A stretch of DNA of 29,771 nt from Dunaliella salina (lineage: Eukaryota > Chlorophyta > Chlorophyceae > Chlamydomonadales > Dunaliellaceae). Positions within the stretch are counted from its first letter, which is position 1. Each line of letters opens with the position of its first letter. Below are positions 11,372 to 19,146 of this stretch, piece by piece. Position numbers and translations under genes: made by a program. The stretch spans positions 74,530 to 104,300 of the forward strand of contig MU069702.1 in assembly GCA_002284615.2 (NCBI GenBank). Direction: 5' to 3'. Under the pieces are notes generated by a model. The model worked only from the letters and a program-made list of their open reading frames with translations. It was not told the DNA's origin and did no database searches.

Positions 11372-14300
11372 AGCCGCATTGCACCTTGGATGTGAATGGA
11401 TGGAAAGAGAGAAAGAGAAGTCTTTGCTGGGCAACAGCCAGGGCGCATTTAGGAAAGACCAAGCCGTCAGCGCTGAAACTGAGTGCATCCCACAACTACA
11501 GACTTTAGAAGAGGAGCAAAGAAGTCTACTCCAGGAAGATGATGGATGAGCAACAGAGTGCGGACGAACATGTTGTCACAATATTGTCTGAATCATGGAG
11601 GTCTTTAATACTTAGACCCTTGTGTATCATGCTGGGTATCAAACTATAATCCTTCCCCTGCCACCAAAAGATTGAGTGCTGAGCGGGGGCCCTGAGAGAG
11701 AGGTGTTGTATGATGGTAGGGGTTCAAGCCTACAGGGTACAGGCCAGGCCTTGGCGAGGTGGTCCTGATGGGCTGCTGACTGGACCAGCCTGCTTCCAGA
11801 AAGAATTGAATGGAACCCTCGTCTGGCCTGATCCAGAGTATCATACTTTTGATCTGAAAGGAGACACAGGAATGCTGGTTGACAGACAGGCCATGGTCTC
11901 CAAGCCAAGGGAGAAAAGGCTGAAACCCTAAAAGGTTAAAGAAGGAGGTAAAAAGGCTTTACACAACCTTCCGCCTTCTATGCCGTCACCGTTAGACTTA
12001 TCAGGAAATCATTGTTTGTATCTCAGCCTTTGAGCCAGTCAGCCAGATAACCCTAAAAGAGACTATCAAAAAAAAGTGGAAGCAAGGTAATGAAGCAAGG
12101 AGAGGTAATCAAGCAAGGAGAGGGAATGAAGCATAGCTGACTAGCTGTCGTGCTACAGCCACCCCTGGCCGTCCGTGAATGGGTTGCACTTGCCTAAGGG
12201 GAGGATTGGGTTTCGAATCCAAAGTCGGAATCTCTGTTGGAGCCCTGTGGTGGGGAAGAATGAGAGATCCTTTCCTTAATGTCAGGCTGGGCATGCTGGG
12301 CAAAAATAATGAAGCAGGCGGATTTCGACCTTTTTTGTATGCAGAATAGTTCAGGGTAACTTATTTGGCACTTCTGCATAAAACAAGTGGGGATGGGGCC
12401 CAATGAGTGAGCCAGGGGCATTTTTGGAGGCATTTTTTTACCATTTCCAAAAAGCGTGCTCTGACCCGCATTTTGATTCTCAGGTAAATTTTGGGTCAAA
12501 CCTGACCCAGTGTGACCCAGTGTGAAAAACGGGGGAGGGGGGGGGGGATTTGGTCCCAAAGCACTTGGTGCGTGAGAGTGCCTTCCAGGCATAAGTGGTG
12601 CGAAAATAGAGACCAGGGGAGCACAGTGTTTGGCCACAACCTGAGTATGAGGTCTTGTTTGGCATGCTACCCAGGCGTACTTGCCAAGTTTGGGGACCCA
12701 GGTGCAGGTGTGCACGTTCCTGGGGCTCGGTCAAGACTGGGAGCAACTTGAACCTAGGATCTTCCCTCAGTGCTTCAATTAGCACCCTGACAGAATGAGC
12801 TTGCTTCTCTTCTCAACATCTCATATCCTGCTCAATGGGACCTCACCTGGTGCCCTGAGTGGCCTGGTCGGATCTCCAATCAATTGATACGTCTTTTATA
12901 AACGCATTAAGAATAAATTATGTCTATTCACACAAAAGCTGCCAATTGTAACTTACTAATCACTATTTAATTATTATAGATAGCTCTAACTATAACTAAG
13001 CAACGGTTATCCATTGTAGATGGTTTATCATTAGCTGCATTACGCAATGATAAATTGCAAAGCCTTGAAATTTCTCGTCGTTTCCCTGCCAAAATTGGGC
13101 GATTTGCTAGACCTCAACCCCAATCCCATCGCTGCAGGTCAGGTAAGCCGGGGAGGTGCTTCCTGAGGACCTCATCCTGGCAGGGATTTTGACTAGTTCC
13201 TGGCCCCCCATCCTGGGCCCCCCTTGGCTTGAACGAGCATGCAGGGTTGCTTGGTTGTCTTCAGGTTTTGAGGTCCTGCATGCTCAGGAGTGTGAGGGGC
13301 TGTTGCTTCATTATCTCAAACATGCATGCCCAGCCTGACTTAATGTGTGTGGCCAAACGGCAAGCATACATCTTTCTTTCTTCCCTTATGAAGCAGGGCC
13401 TATTTTTTCCTTGTATTGGTGGGTGGAGTAAGCATCTTTGTTGTCACGTACTTTTCAACAATCAACAATTTTTTTCTCGATGTAGGGGTGTTCACGCCCT
13501 GAGGTGACTTTCACCAAACGACTTGAAAATTTGACAACAGGTGCACATTTGGTAAATATTAAGTTCTGCATACTTGGAATTTCGAAAATCGGTCCGGGGG
13601 GGTCTCAGGGGAGCTCCCAACCCTCGTTTCAGATCAGATCATGGGGTTCCCATGCATAATCTTTAATCACTGGCCAAAGAACAGCCCAAATCTTGTCATT
13701 TTTTGTTTTAATGGGTACCTTAGATTAAGACCTACCTGTAGGTATGCTGCTTTTGGGAAACAACCCCAGTTTGGGCTTGCCTGGCCTGGAAAATGTGTGT
13801 TTTTGCCCATTTTGGCCATTTTGCCCACTCAAAACATGGCATAAAAGATGTGGAGTGCTGTTTCCCTGTTCCTGACTTGGCACAGGTTCTTGGCATAGTA
13901 TGATACGATAGCACGAGCAAATTGGGGCGGAAACAATCTTGCCCAAAGCTGATGCATGCCATAATTGTGGCTTTTAAATGGTTAAAAAGTACGTTTGAGC
14001 CCCCCCCCCGACCAGCAAGGCAATATTTTTGTTGCAAACCTTTCCTGACATCACAAGGTTTCCAACAGTGTGCTACTTGACCGAAATGAATGACTTTAAG
14101 AATGACCCCCTTTTTGAGGTGACCATTTGCCTAAGTGCTGACGCAAAAAAATGGCTTTTGGTGCTTTAGGTGCCTCCAGGATGATTGTATTGGCACAAAA
14201 TTCGGCATAAGGGTCCAGCATGGTGATTTGAAGGGGTTGTGTGTGGGAAATTGGGAGTCTGAAAAAAACGTGAAGGCTTTGTGATGCCCTTGTTTGAGCA

Positions 14301-15830
14301 CACCACCATGCACTGCTACCCAGCCCTTGCATGCACCCCCCCTGAAAACTTACCCAGACCTCATAGGTGCCCAGAGCCACCCTACAGCACAGGGCCTGCA
14401 AGGTTTGGGGCAGCTCATGGTCAGCTGTCCAGCGTTTTGCGTTTTGGTGATGAGCATGAAGGGGTGGTGTCAGATGTGCTGCAGAGGTGCCCCCTGGCCT
14501 CAAATGCATGCATTTTGACCTTATTAGCCCTTGCATGTGCTTTTTGAGTGCAGGACTGCTCCCAGCAGGCCGGCCAGGGTGCATGCAGCTTGTGCATGGC
14601 CCTTTGCCACCCACTCAACATGTTCACAGCCTGCAGCTGAAGCAGCCTGGCCGTAGGATGTCCCTCCTCATCTTGGAGCATGTATGTGACAGGGTGGGGA
14701 GGCTGTCCGAGCTGCTGCAGGCTCCAGGGTGCTCCTTCCTGCTGGTAAAACCTCCGCAACAGCTGCTGCCGCTCCAGCTGTGCGGAGTTGCTGCCCCAAA
14801 ATTTAGAGAACGATTCATTGAATCAAAGAGAGAACTCGTGCCCCAAAGGCGGTGAGTTTGGTGGCCCAAAAGGAAGGCGATATTGCGAAACCTGCCAAAT
14901 TTTTGAACCCGACAGCTGGTGCACCGGGGCTCATAAAACGAGTGCAGACAGACTTTTTAATTTGCATTCAATGAGCTCGATATGTAAATCTGAGCTCCAC
15001 GTGTTTTTGGGGAAGGGGGTCCGGACTATGTCTGGCCTCCCACCTCCTGTACCTCCCCAGCCACCATCCCAGATTCTGAGACCAGTTTTGCTGCCCCGTT
15101 TCACACCAGAAAACCGTCCATGAATTCAAAAATGGCATTGGAGCAACTTGGTCTGGGGGTGAACAGCCCTACCTTGTTTTCATTCTCAATCCAAGGCCCC
15201 ATGAATGCTTTTAAAGGAGTGGACAAGGATTCCTAGAGCACCATATGTGTCTCTTGGGCCAGTTACAATCCCCCGCCTGCACCCCCTTCCCCAAACCTTG
15301 CCTACAGCCTCTCCATTTGGAGCAACTCAGTGCAAGCAGTGCGGCTACCAAAGCACATGGCCAGTGTCTCCTGCTGTTCAGTTTTGGCTTCGCGGTCATG
15401 AGACACAACGAGACACGGAAGACCACGCGCATCAATGTTCCAGGCCTGTCATACTTGCATCAGGACTGTCGTGCCTTTGCATCAGGACTGGAACATTGAA
15501 GCGTGTGGTCTCCCTTGAATTCCGACCTATCGGAGCATATGGTCTCCATCTCAGATCCCAGAACAACTCTGCGCCTTGCAGTATGTCAGAATGGAGGTAA
15601 CAACTGAAGCATGGCTTTCCGCTGCTTGCAGGTATGTGGCTTGTGCAGTGGCAGTGCTCGGCGTGATCGTCGTGGCATCGCTGGACTGTTCCTCTCCTCC
15701 CGTCGGTGCTGCTGCTAAGTCGGCCTCGACCCATGCCACAAACAGTGCAGCACACAAGCCCACACATGCCAGTGCTGAGGGTGGGCCCGGAGCAACTCCT
15801 TGTGCAAACGGCAATGAAACTAGGGTTTGA
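2113..15830 (+). CDS. Multi-exon MFS transporter (TetA/HIAT1/MEE15-like), 5' end incomplete
   Basis: Thirteen exons join in frame: 2113-2226, 2387-2460, 2673-2717, 3009-3068, 3305-3381, 5637-5695, 5843-5931, 6512-7121, 7500-7548, 8266-8396, 10141-10293, 11157-11263 and 15632-15830. All introns are GT-AG. The sum is 1767 nt, or 588 codons plus TGA. Seen: the helix 2-3 loop motif GSFSDRHGRKPF (exon 1), helix 3 (exon 2), the helix 4-5 loop ADLLHSTHRATAVG (exon 4), helix 5 with GPVIGAG (exon 5), helix 6 running into VPET (exons 6-7), a long central loop (exons 7-8), helix 7 (exons 8-9), helices 8-9 (exon 10), helix 10 (exon 11), helix 11 (exon 12) and helix 12 plus tail (exon 13). The order and spacing match the family remembered as HIAT1/MFSD14 and plant MEE15-like proteins. 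It is expected to be a multi-pass membrane transporter. Substrate and membrane are unknown from sequence. Confidence 0.88.
2734..2836. repeat. 57-bp direct duplication in intron 3
   Basis: The segment acatgattgggaaggtcagc followed by tagaagtgtgttg occurs at 2734 and again at 2791. Confidence 0.85.
4344..4502. repeat. 44-bp tandem repeat, about 3.5 units
   Basis: Units with the core actgcaaggtgtaaagcttt start at 4388, 4432 and 4476. A more diverged first unit precedes them and a truncated last unit follows. Confidence 0.85.
4690..4850 (-). repeat. Inverted partial copy of dispersed repeat A
   Basis: The reverse complement reads ggagcagtttggcaccctcc, then a G-rich tract with ggtgggtggtccttttgggc, then a poly-T and a cctcctgg end. 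This matches the 3' part of the repeat at 17965-18110 closely, including the G-tract and the T-tract. It lies inside intron 5 of the transporter. Confidence 0.8.
5637..5695 (+). CDS. MFS gene exon 6: helix 6
   Basis: The exon encodes YTCIGMIGLSWFFVLLFVP and ends in phase 0 before gtaaga. The next exon (5843) opens with Glu-Thr, so the splice restores the VPET signature that ends the first half of many MFS proteins. The distance from helix 5 to VPET is about seven residues shorter than in the relatives I remember, so a micro-exon in the preceding 2.25-kb intron remains possible. Confidence 0.8.
5932..6511 (+). other. Intron 7 of the MFS gene with an internal duplication
   Basis: About 105 bp at 5973-6078 (tgtcaggatgcgcaccc ... 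ctccattttgcgc ... aggatggcaccca) recur with divergence and small indels at 6190-6299, an offset of 217 bp. No coding exon was recognised. Confidence 0.6.
6512..7121 (+). CDS. MFS gene exon 8: large central cytoplasmic loop and start of helix 7
   Basis: This is by far the largest exon, at 610 nt. It starts after tacccacag and ends before gtgggt. It encodes most of the loop between the two six-helix halves. The loop is Gly/Ser rich (SSRGGSQRASSLGGSSTGRS), then acidic with EAPLLLNNYE, then a low-complexity stretch rich in Gly, Glu and Asp, and finally FYRKLLLVWIIISMTWEGSQ as helix 7. In related MFS proteins this loop is usually several tens of residues; here exons 7 and 8 together give about 200. 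The same DNA is open on other strands and frames only because it is GC rich. Confidence 0.85.
7334..7413. repeat. (GT)n microsatellite, about 80 bp, in intron 8
   Basis: A perfect GT run is followed by a short alternating GC/GT tail (gcgtgcgcgcgcgcacgc). It lies between exon 8 and exon 9. Confidence 0.97.
7549..8115 (+). other. Intron 9 of the MFS gene, unique part
   Basis: There is no exon candidate with fitting phase. A short duplicated phrase (ggagggtagctctggcccc) occurs at about 7867 and 7897. Confidence 0.6.
8116..8204 (+). pseudogene. Partial tandem copy of MFS exon 10
   Basis: These 89 bp match 8266-8354 with about six mismatches (roughly 93 percent). The upstream pyrimidine tract and acceptor are copied too (ccttccag versus ccctgcag). 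The copy encodes DQAALLEIMAACGLAIKVLL and the following helix end up to LVRLVGE. It then loses homology before the KNLL segment and has no matching donor. The offset of 150 bp is a multiple of three and there is no stop between the copies. Reading from 8116 to 8396 as one exon therefore stays in frame and inserts 50 residues. I treat it as a duplicated, possibly non-used exon copy. Confidence 0.75.
8266..8396 (+). CDS. MFS gene exon 10: helices 8 and 9 (complete copy)
   Basis: The exon starts after ccctgcag and ends CTGCAG before gtatct. It completes the split Asp codon from exon 9 and encodes DQAVLLEIMAACGLAIKVLL, a hydrophobic stretch ending in ARLMGE-like LVRLMGE, then KNLLMLGIAAYALQ. In plant relatives the matching region has the same order: helix 8, a short charged loop GE-K, then helix 9. 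It joins in phase 0 to exon 11. A partial near-identical copy lies 150 bp upstream. Confidence 0.88.
8481..8576. repeat. 16-bp minisatellite, array 1 (intron 10)
   Basis: About six diverged units of the form ctgaccatgcacttgg start at 8481, 8497, 8513, 8529, 8545 and 8561. Confidence 0.85.
9128..9362. repeat. About 123-bp tandem duplication (intron 10)
   Basis: The segment gtggtaaagtgcaatgtgct ... cagaacttgaacagttggag at 9131 recurs at 9254 in diverged form. Confidence 0.7.
9629..9757. repeat. 16-bp minisatellite, array 2 (intron 10)
   Basis: Eight units with the core ctgaccatgcgcttgg start every 16 bp from 9630 to 9742. The unit is the same as in array 1, about 1.1 kb upstream in the same intron. 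Confidence 0.88.
10141..10293 (+). CDS. MFS gene exon 11: helix 10 region
   Basis: The exon starts after gtgcgcag and ends GCTGCAG before gtgaga. It is exactly 51 codons in phase 0 at both ends. It encodes ATAFGAIAVGSFNCLAFPAV followed by MALQTSRCDPACMGAVAGALQ. This matches the family pattern at helix 10 and the loop after it, where relatives have a proline-containing helix, a short polar loop and a Gly/Ala-rich start of helix 11. The 3' half, together with its donor site, is repeated three more times downstream. Confidence 0.88.
10209..10657 (+). repeat. Four tandem copies of the 3' half of exon 11 plus its donor site
   Basis: Units begin at about 10209, 10320, 10432 and 10544 (periods 111, 112 and 112). 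Each holds the coding segment from C(L/Q)AFPA through GALQ and the start of the following intron. Units 1, 2 and 4 keep a CAG/GT donor; unit 3 has lost it. The first period is 37 codons, so the frame stays open from exon 11 through unit 2. Use of the unit-2 donor (gtacaa after GCTGCAG) would add 37 residues. Confidence 0.85.
10658..11156 (+). other. Intron 11 of the MFS gene, 3' part
   Basis: No exon, element or repeat was recognised between the exon-11 tandem copies and exon 12. Confidence 0.5.
11157..11263 (+). CDS. MFS gene exon 12: helix 11 and following loop
   Basis: The exon starts after gctgtgtag and ends ATCATCTG before gtgagt (phase 2). It encodes GMGALASGIGPVLFSWLFSA, then a polar loop VTRTDGSLPYNPSII. 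In relatives the same place has a Gly/Pro-containing helix 11 and a loop with Phe/Tyr-Asn. It follows exon 11 in phase 0 and precedes the last exon. Confidence 0.85.
11301..11370. repeat. (GT)n microsatellite flanked by a short direct repeat
   Basis: The 70-bp GT run is bordered by cagccgcatcgcacct on the left (from 11282) and cagccgcattgcacct on the right (from 11371). Confidence 0.95.
15421..15510. repeat. Inverted repeat, arms about 23 bp
   Basis: Left arm gaccacgcgcatcaatgttc + cag; right arm ctg + gaacattgaagcgtgtggtc. The spacer of about 44 bp contains gcatcaggactg twice. Confidence 0.75.
15632..15830 (+). CDS. MFS gene exon 13: helix 12, C-terminal tail and stop
   Basis: The exon starts after gctgcttgcag and completes the Trp codon split by the previous intron. 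It encodes YVACAVAVLGVIVVASLDC as helix 12, then a Ser/Thr/Ala/His-rich tail ending NGNETRV and TGA. The join NPSII-W-YVACAVAV matches helix 11-12 spacing in plant relatives, which supports a single 4.37-kb intron before it. A TGTAA at 16050-16054, about 220 bp after the stop, could be a green-algal type polyadenylation signal; this is weak. Confidence 0.82.
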
Positions 15831-16241
15831 AATGTACATACATATTTGGCAAGATGCACAAGTAGCTATGTATATTCAAGGTGATGCTTGTATGATTTAA
15901 GCCGGTATTTGTATTTTGATTGTGATTTCAGATGTATTGAGCGCAGCAAGCTTGCGGTGCGTCAGCTGCGACAGTTCTCCTGAGAGTGAGCCTGCAAAGT
16001 CCTGTAGTTAAAGATTCGCTAGCAGCTTGACTTGCCAGTCGGTCCTACATGTAAGCTAGCCTCAGAAATTTTTGCTGCTTTAGTTTTGAACTCAGTTTTT
16101 TATTTTCCATGCTTGCGCAAGCCTGCGCATAGACTAGGTGCTTTTCAATCACTCCAATGCCCTAGCAGCAGCAGATACGCACTGTTAGCTTCGTATGATG
16201 TAAGATAATGTCAACCTAGATCAAAGGCACTCGTCATGCAG
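15831..16241 (+). other. Probable 3' UTR and downstream flank of the MFS gene
   Basis: There is no coding signal. TGTAA at 16050 and again near 16200 are candidate polyadenylation signals only if the organism is a chlorophyte. Confidence 0.35.
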
Positions 16242-16428
16242 TAATGATGTGTACCTTTTGGGAATGCGCACTGTTTGATTGACATTTTTCCTTGGAGAAG
16301 GAGTGAATTACCCCATCTGTGTTCCCATGTGGAAAAAAAAGTACTGTTTCCCGCTTTTTCCTCAGAAAAATGCCAAAGAAAAATGCCAATCAAATATGCA
16401 CAGCCCCGAAAGGTACTCATCACTTTGT
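16242..16428. mobile_element. Fold-back element with imperfect arms of about 50 bp
   Basis: The left arm (16242-16290: gatgtgtaccttttggg ... tttgattgacattttt) pairs with the right arm (16379-16428), whose reverse complement reads gatgagtacctttcgggg ... tttgattggcattttt. The right arm also carries a short repeat of aaaaatgccaa. This is MITE-like; no target duplication was identified. Confidence 0.65.
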
Positions 16429-16730
16429 AACGACAGTGAGCTCTCCACCAAATTTGAATTTGTGGGATGCTTTTGTTTCAGTCCTTCTAGTTTAGCACGT
16501 GTGTAAGGGAAGGTAAGGGAAGGTAAAGTTACACCGCTATATCCTTCTACAGGGCAGCTGAGCGGAAACACTGAGGTCTGTGACCAGGCTTGGATGAAGC
16601 ACATGGGTAGACATGCAAAGTGATTCACACTTTGTCCTTGGCAAAATTTCAACCAAACCATGTGCATCCACGAAACTTTGGAAGGAAGTCCGATGACAAT
16701 GGCGAGCAGCCCTCCAGATCTCCATGAGAT

Positions 16731-16862
16731 CTGTTTCTGGCTCTCTCTAGGCTAGCTGTGTCAAGTACAGATTCCAAGGGCCTTCTGGTGTGGCCTCTAG
16801 CTTTCCAGTTAGAGGGCCTTCCCTTCATGCAAGCAGCCTTTGGCTTGCAAAGACTTTTCTTG
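16731..16862 (+). repeat. Dispersed repeat B, copy 1
   Basis: This copy shares tctggctctctctaggctag, gggccttctggtgtggcctc and gcagcctttggcttgcaaag with the copies at about 16952-17075 and 19000-19135. Confidence 0.75.
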
Positions 16863-16951
16863 ACTTTTCCGATGGCAATGGAGAACTCCAATAGACCTGC
16901 AGCCAAAATCCTGGCTTTTTAAGTGCAAGTGGTAAAATGTGGCGCAATCAA

Positions 16952-17075
16952 TTCTCTGAGTGTAGGCTTAAACTTTAAAGGGCCCTCTGGTGAGGCCACT
17001 GCTTGCTTGTCAGTTAGGGGACCTTACCTTAATGCACACGGCCTCTGGCTTGCTGGACTTGTCTTTTCTGTTCTG
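16952..17075 (+). repeat. Dispersed repeat B, copy 2
   Basis: This copy has gggccctctggtgaggccac, then a cagttaggggaccttacctt-like segment, then cggcctctggcttgctggac, in the same order as copy 1. Confidence 0.7.
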
Positions 17076-17311
17076 AGTGTTCTCCTGCGTTCAGTAATTA
17101 TTAGTGAGTGTCAGTGTCTTGACTCAGAAAAGCTCTTATCTCCTTGTCTTGCAAGCTGTGAGAAATAACCAAATAAAAAATTATGTCTGTCAATAAGTAA
17201 GGACATTTCAAGTCCACACCTAACTTCTTGGTCATTGAAGACCAGCTTCGCATTGTTTTAGTCTGAGAGAGCCTGAGGTATTGTGCAGCCTTCAGCACTG
17301 ATAACCTTACC

Positions 17312-17360
17312 AACAGAATTAGCAACACTACCGGGGTTTAGTCATATCCGGGGTCAAGAA
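17312..17360. repeat. Short dispersed repeat shared with 20891-20953
   Basis: Both places have accaacagaattagc/accaacagaataagc, then accggggtttagt, then atatccgggg/atatccaggg. The second copy has gained a short gcgagcgagcgaccgagcga expansion between the blocks. Confidence 0.6.
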
Positions 17361-17430
17361 GTAACTGTATCAGTGCGGAAAAACCAAAATATCAAGGGTT
17401 AGTGCAGGAGGCACCAGTCTGCATAACTTG

Positions 17431-18112
17431 TGGACGTCATGTGTCAATCCGAATAAAAACTACATATTCGGAATCCTGAGGTCGAGAGCTATCGATTGGT
17501 ATATATATGGGTCCAATCGGAGAGGGTGGTTGGTGGGTGGTCCTTCGAGGGGGTCTGGACTTTTTGGGACCCCCCCTCCAGAATTTTTCTGAGCCACTTT
17601 CTCGAAGTTTTAAATATATCAATGGATTCCTGAGCTTGAGAACTGTCGATTGGCACCTTCTTTAAGGAAATTGGGTGAAAGCAGGAGTCTCTGTGCATGG
17701 ATCAGAGTCAGTGCCACATGCGCATGGGCATAGGTTGCTGGGGGTGTGAAGGCATACATGCAGCAAACAAATCCAAACTTCCATGACAGTGACAATGTAT
17801 AATACATCCTTGCATGGTGAAGTCAGATGGGCAGTTTATGGACTTGCAAGCCAGTTGTGGGTGCCTGGAAGGGCAGGCTTGCATGGGCGTCCGTTCACCA
17901 GTTTTTGCCCAATAACTCTGCTCCAACTCAATCTTTGATTGTGATGAGTATGCAAATTGATAGCTATTTAAAAAAGGAGCAGATTGGTACCCTTATTGTG
18001 GGGAGGGGGACAGTATTTGGGGGTGAGGGGGGGTGGGTGGTCCTTTTGGGCCTCCTGCCGAGAATTTTGACATGTCGTCCACTACTTTTTTTTTGGCCTC
18101 CTGGTTAGTGGT
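17431..18112 (+). repeat. Dispersed repeat A, copy 1 (about 0.7 kb)
   Basis: The copy begins near cgtcatgtgtcaatccg and runs through gagctatcgattgg, gggtccaatcggaga, a G-rich tract, ctctgtgcatggatcagagt, ggttgctgggggtgtgaagg, gactctgctcc-like aactctgctccaactcaatc, and a second G-rich tract, ending at a poly-T and cctcctgg. The same order is found at 19147-20158. It has no coding capacity I recognise and is probably a non-autonomous transposable element. Confidence 0.8.
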
Positions 18113-18299
18113 TTAATTTGTGTTCAGTGTCCTGAAGTCCAGAGAAAAAATATGTTCCTTCAATTGCAGTTTTCTTTTTTTGTGAGCTGTGGCGGGAGAG
18201 TGGCAGGGAAAAGGAAAAAGAAATGAAAGGAAAAGCTACGCAAGCGGGAGTAGCCCCCAAGCATCACGGGAGGAACAACCTTAGTACCCGGTACTGGGC

Positions 18300-19000
18300 T
18301 TGCCTTATCGAAACTCCACAGCAAGTCATAACAACTCTTGGAAAGGCCGTTATGGCTCATCCCTCATTAGCATGGATGGCTGCAACCTTGACAGACTTCT
18401 GGATCAAGGCATACAAGTCCCTGAAAACACCTCTCGAGCTATTCCAGACTGGTTTTTCCCAAACGGCGCTGCCTCACCTGGATGGCACCAAGGCCGCCCT
18501 GATGCTCTATTTGTGCGCCATATCCCAGGCAGACAAGCCCTCCTTGACCCTACCAGGATCCCACCACAAGATAGGGACATTCACCTCGTTGAAATTAATT
18601 CTGCCCTGCAAATCCCGTCATCACTTTAGAACGTGCACGGACTCAACATTCCTACATCATAACCAGACTTAAAACGCGCAGCTTAAGAAACCCAAACAGG
18701 AATAACAAAGTGACTTTGCACATCATCTTAATTGTTGTGGATGGCACAATTTACAACAATTATACAATTACACCTCTAATAAATCTGGGCCTGACCAAAC
18801 AGAAAGCTGAATCACTAGCTTCCCAGCTCAGGGACCACGCCATCCAAAGATTATCCACCATCATTAACATAAGATATGCACTTTGCTTTCAGAGGGCATC
18901 TGGAATGGGGTTTGCTGGGCACGCGGCAGCGGCTGAGGATGGAAGAAGGAGAGTCCGAGCGCTCAGGGGCATGGCAAGCAATCCCCTGGATCCCCATTAG
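18300..19000 (+). mobile_element. LINE type 1, C-terminal coding fragment (copy b)
   Basis: The frame from 18300 reads ISMDGCNLDRLLDQGIQVPE, then RAIPDWFFPNG, GRPDALFVRHIPG and IPPQDRDIHLVEI, up to about 18629. The frame then shifts and continues from about 18630 with TRLKTRSLRNPNRNNKVTLH, GTIYNNYTITPLINLGL and the ending NPLDPH before TAG. This is the conserved C-terminal part of a non-LTR retrotransposon polyprotein seen in algal and other protist genomes (from memory). It has one frameshift near 18600-18630. The zinc-knuckle part upstream is missing, so it is a 5'-truncated and dead copy. Confidence 0.75.
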
Positions 19001-19135
19001 TTCTGTCTCTTGCTCTCTCCTAGGCTAGTCTGGTCTAGTTTAGGTGGGGGGCCTCCTGGTGAGGCCTCTAACTTTTGTTAAGGCTCTTCCCTAAATGCAC
19101 GCAGCCTTTGGCTTGCATAGGCTTTTCTTTTTCTT
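19000..19135 (+). repeat. Dispersed repeat B, copy 3
   Basis: This copy has ctcttgctctctcctaggct, gggcctcctggtgaggcctc and gcagcctttggcttgcatag. It begins directly at the end of the LINE open reading frame (stop near 19000), so repeat B may be 3' sequence of that LINE family. Confidence 0.7.
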
Positions 19136-19146
19136 TTTATTTTTGG

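Larger units (their letters stand above)
11264..15631 (+). other. Last intron of the MFS gene (4.37 kb)
   Basis: Exon 12 and exon 13 join in phase and at family spacing, so nothing in this stretch needs to be coding. It contains a (GT)n tract, small tandem repeats near 12090-12130, G/C homopolymer runs, an AT-rich part at about 12880-13060, and an inverted repeat at 15421-15510. Open frames of up to 172 codons here have no recognisable protein character. Confidence 0.65.

Noticed and set aside
12194..12715. 173-codon minus-strand open frame in the last intron
   Set aside because: It runs through C/G homopolymers and shows no recognisable motif.
14096..14614. 172-codon minus-strand open frame in the last intron
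   Set aside because: Composition and sequence show no domain, no membrane segment and no exon-like borders; likely chance.
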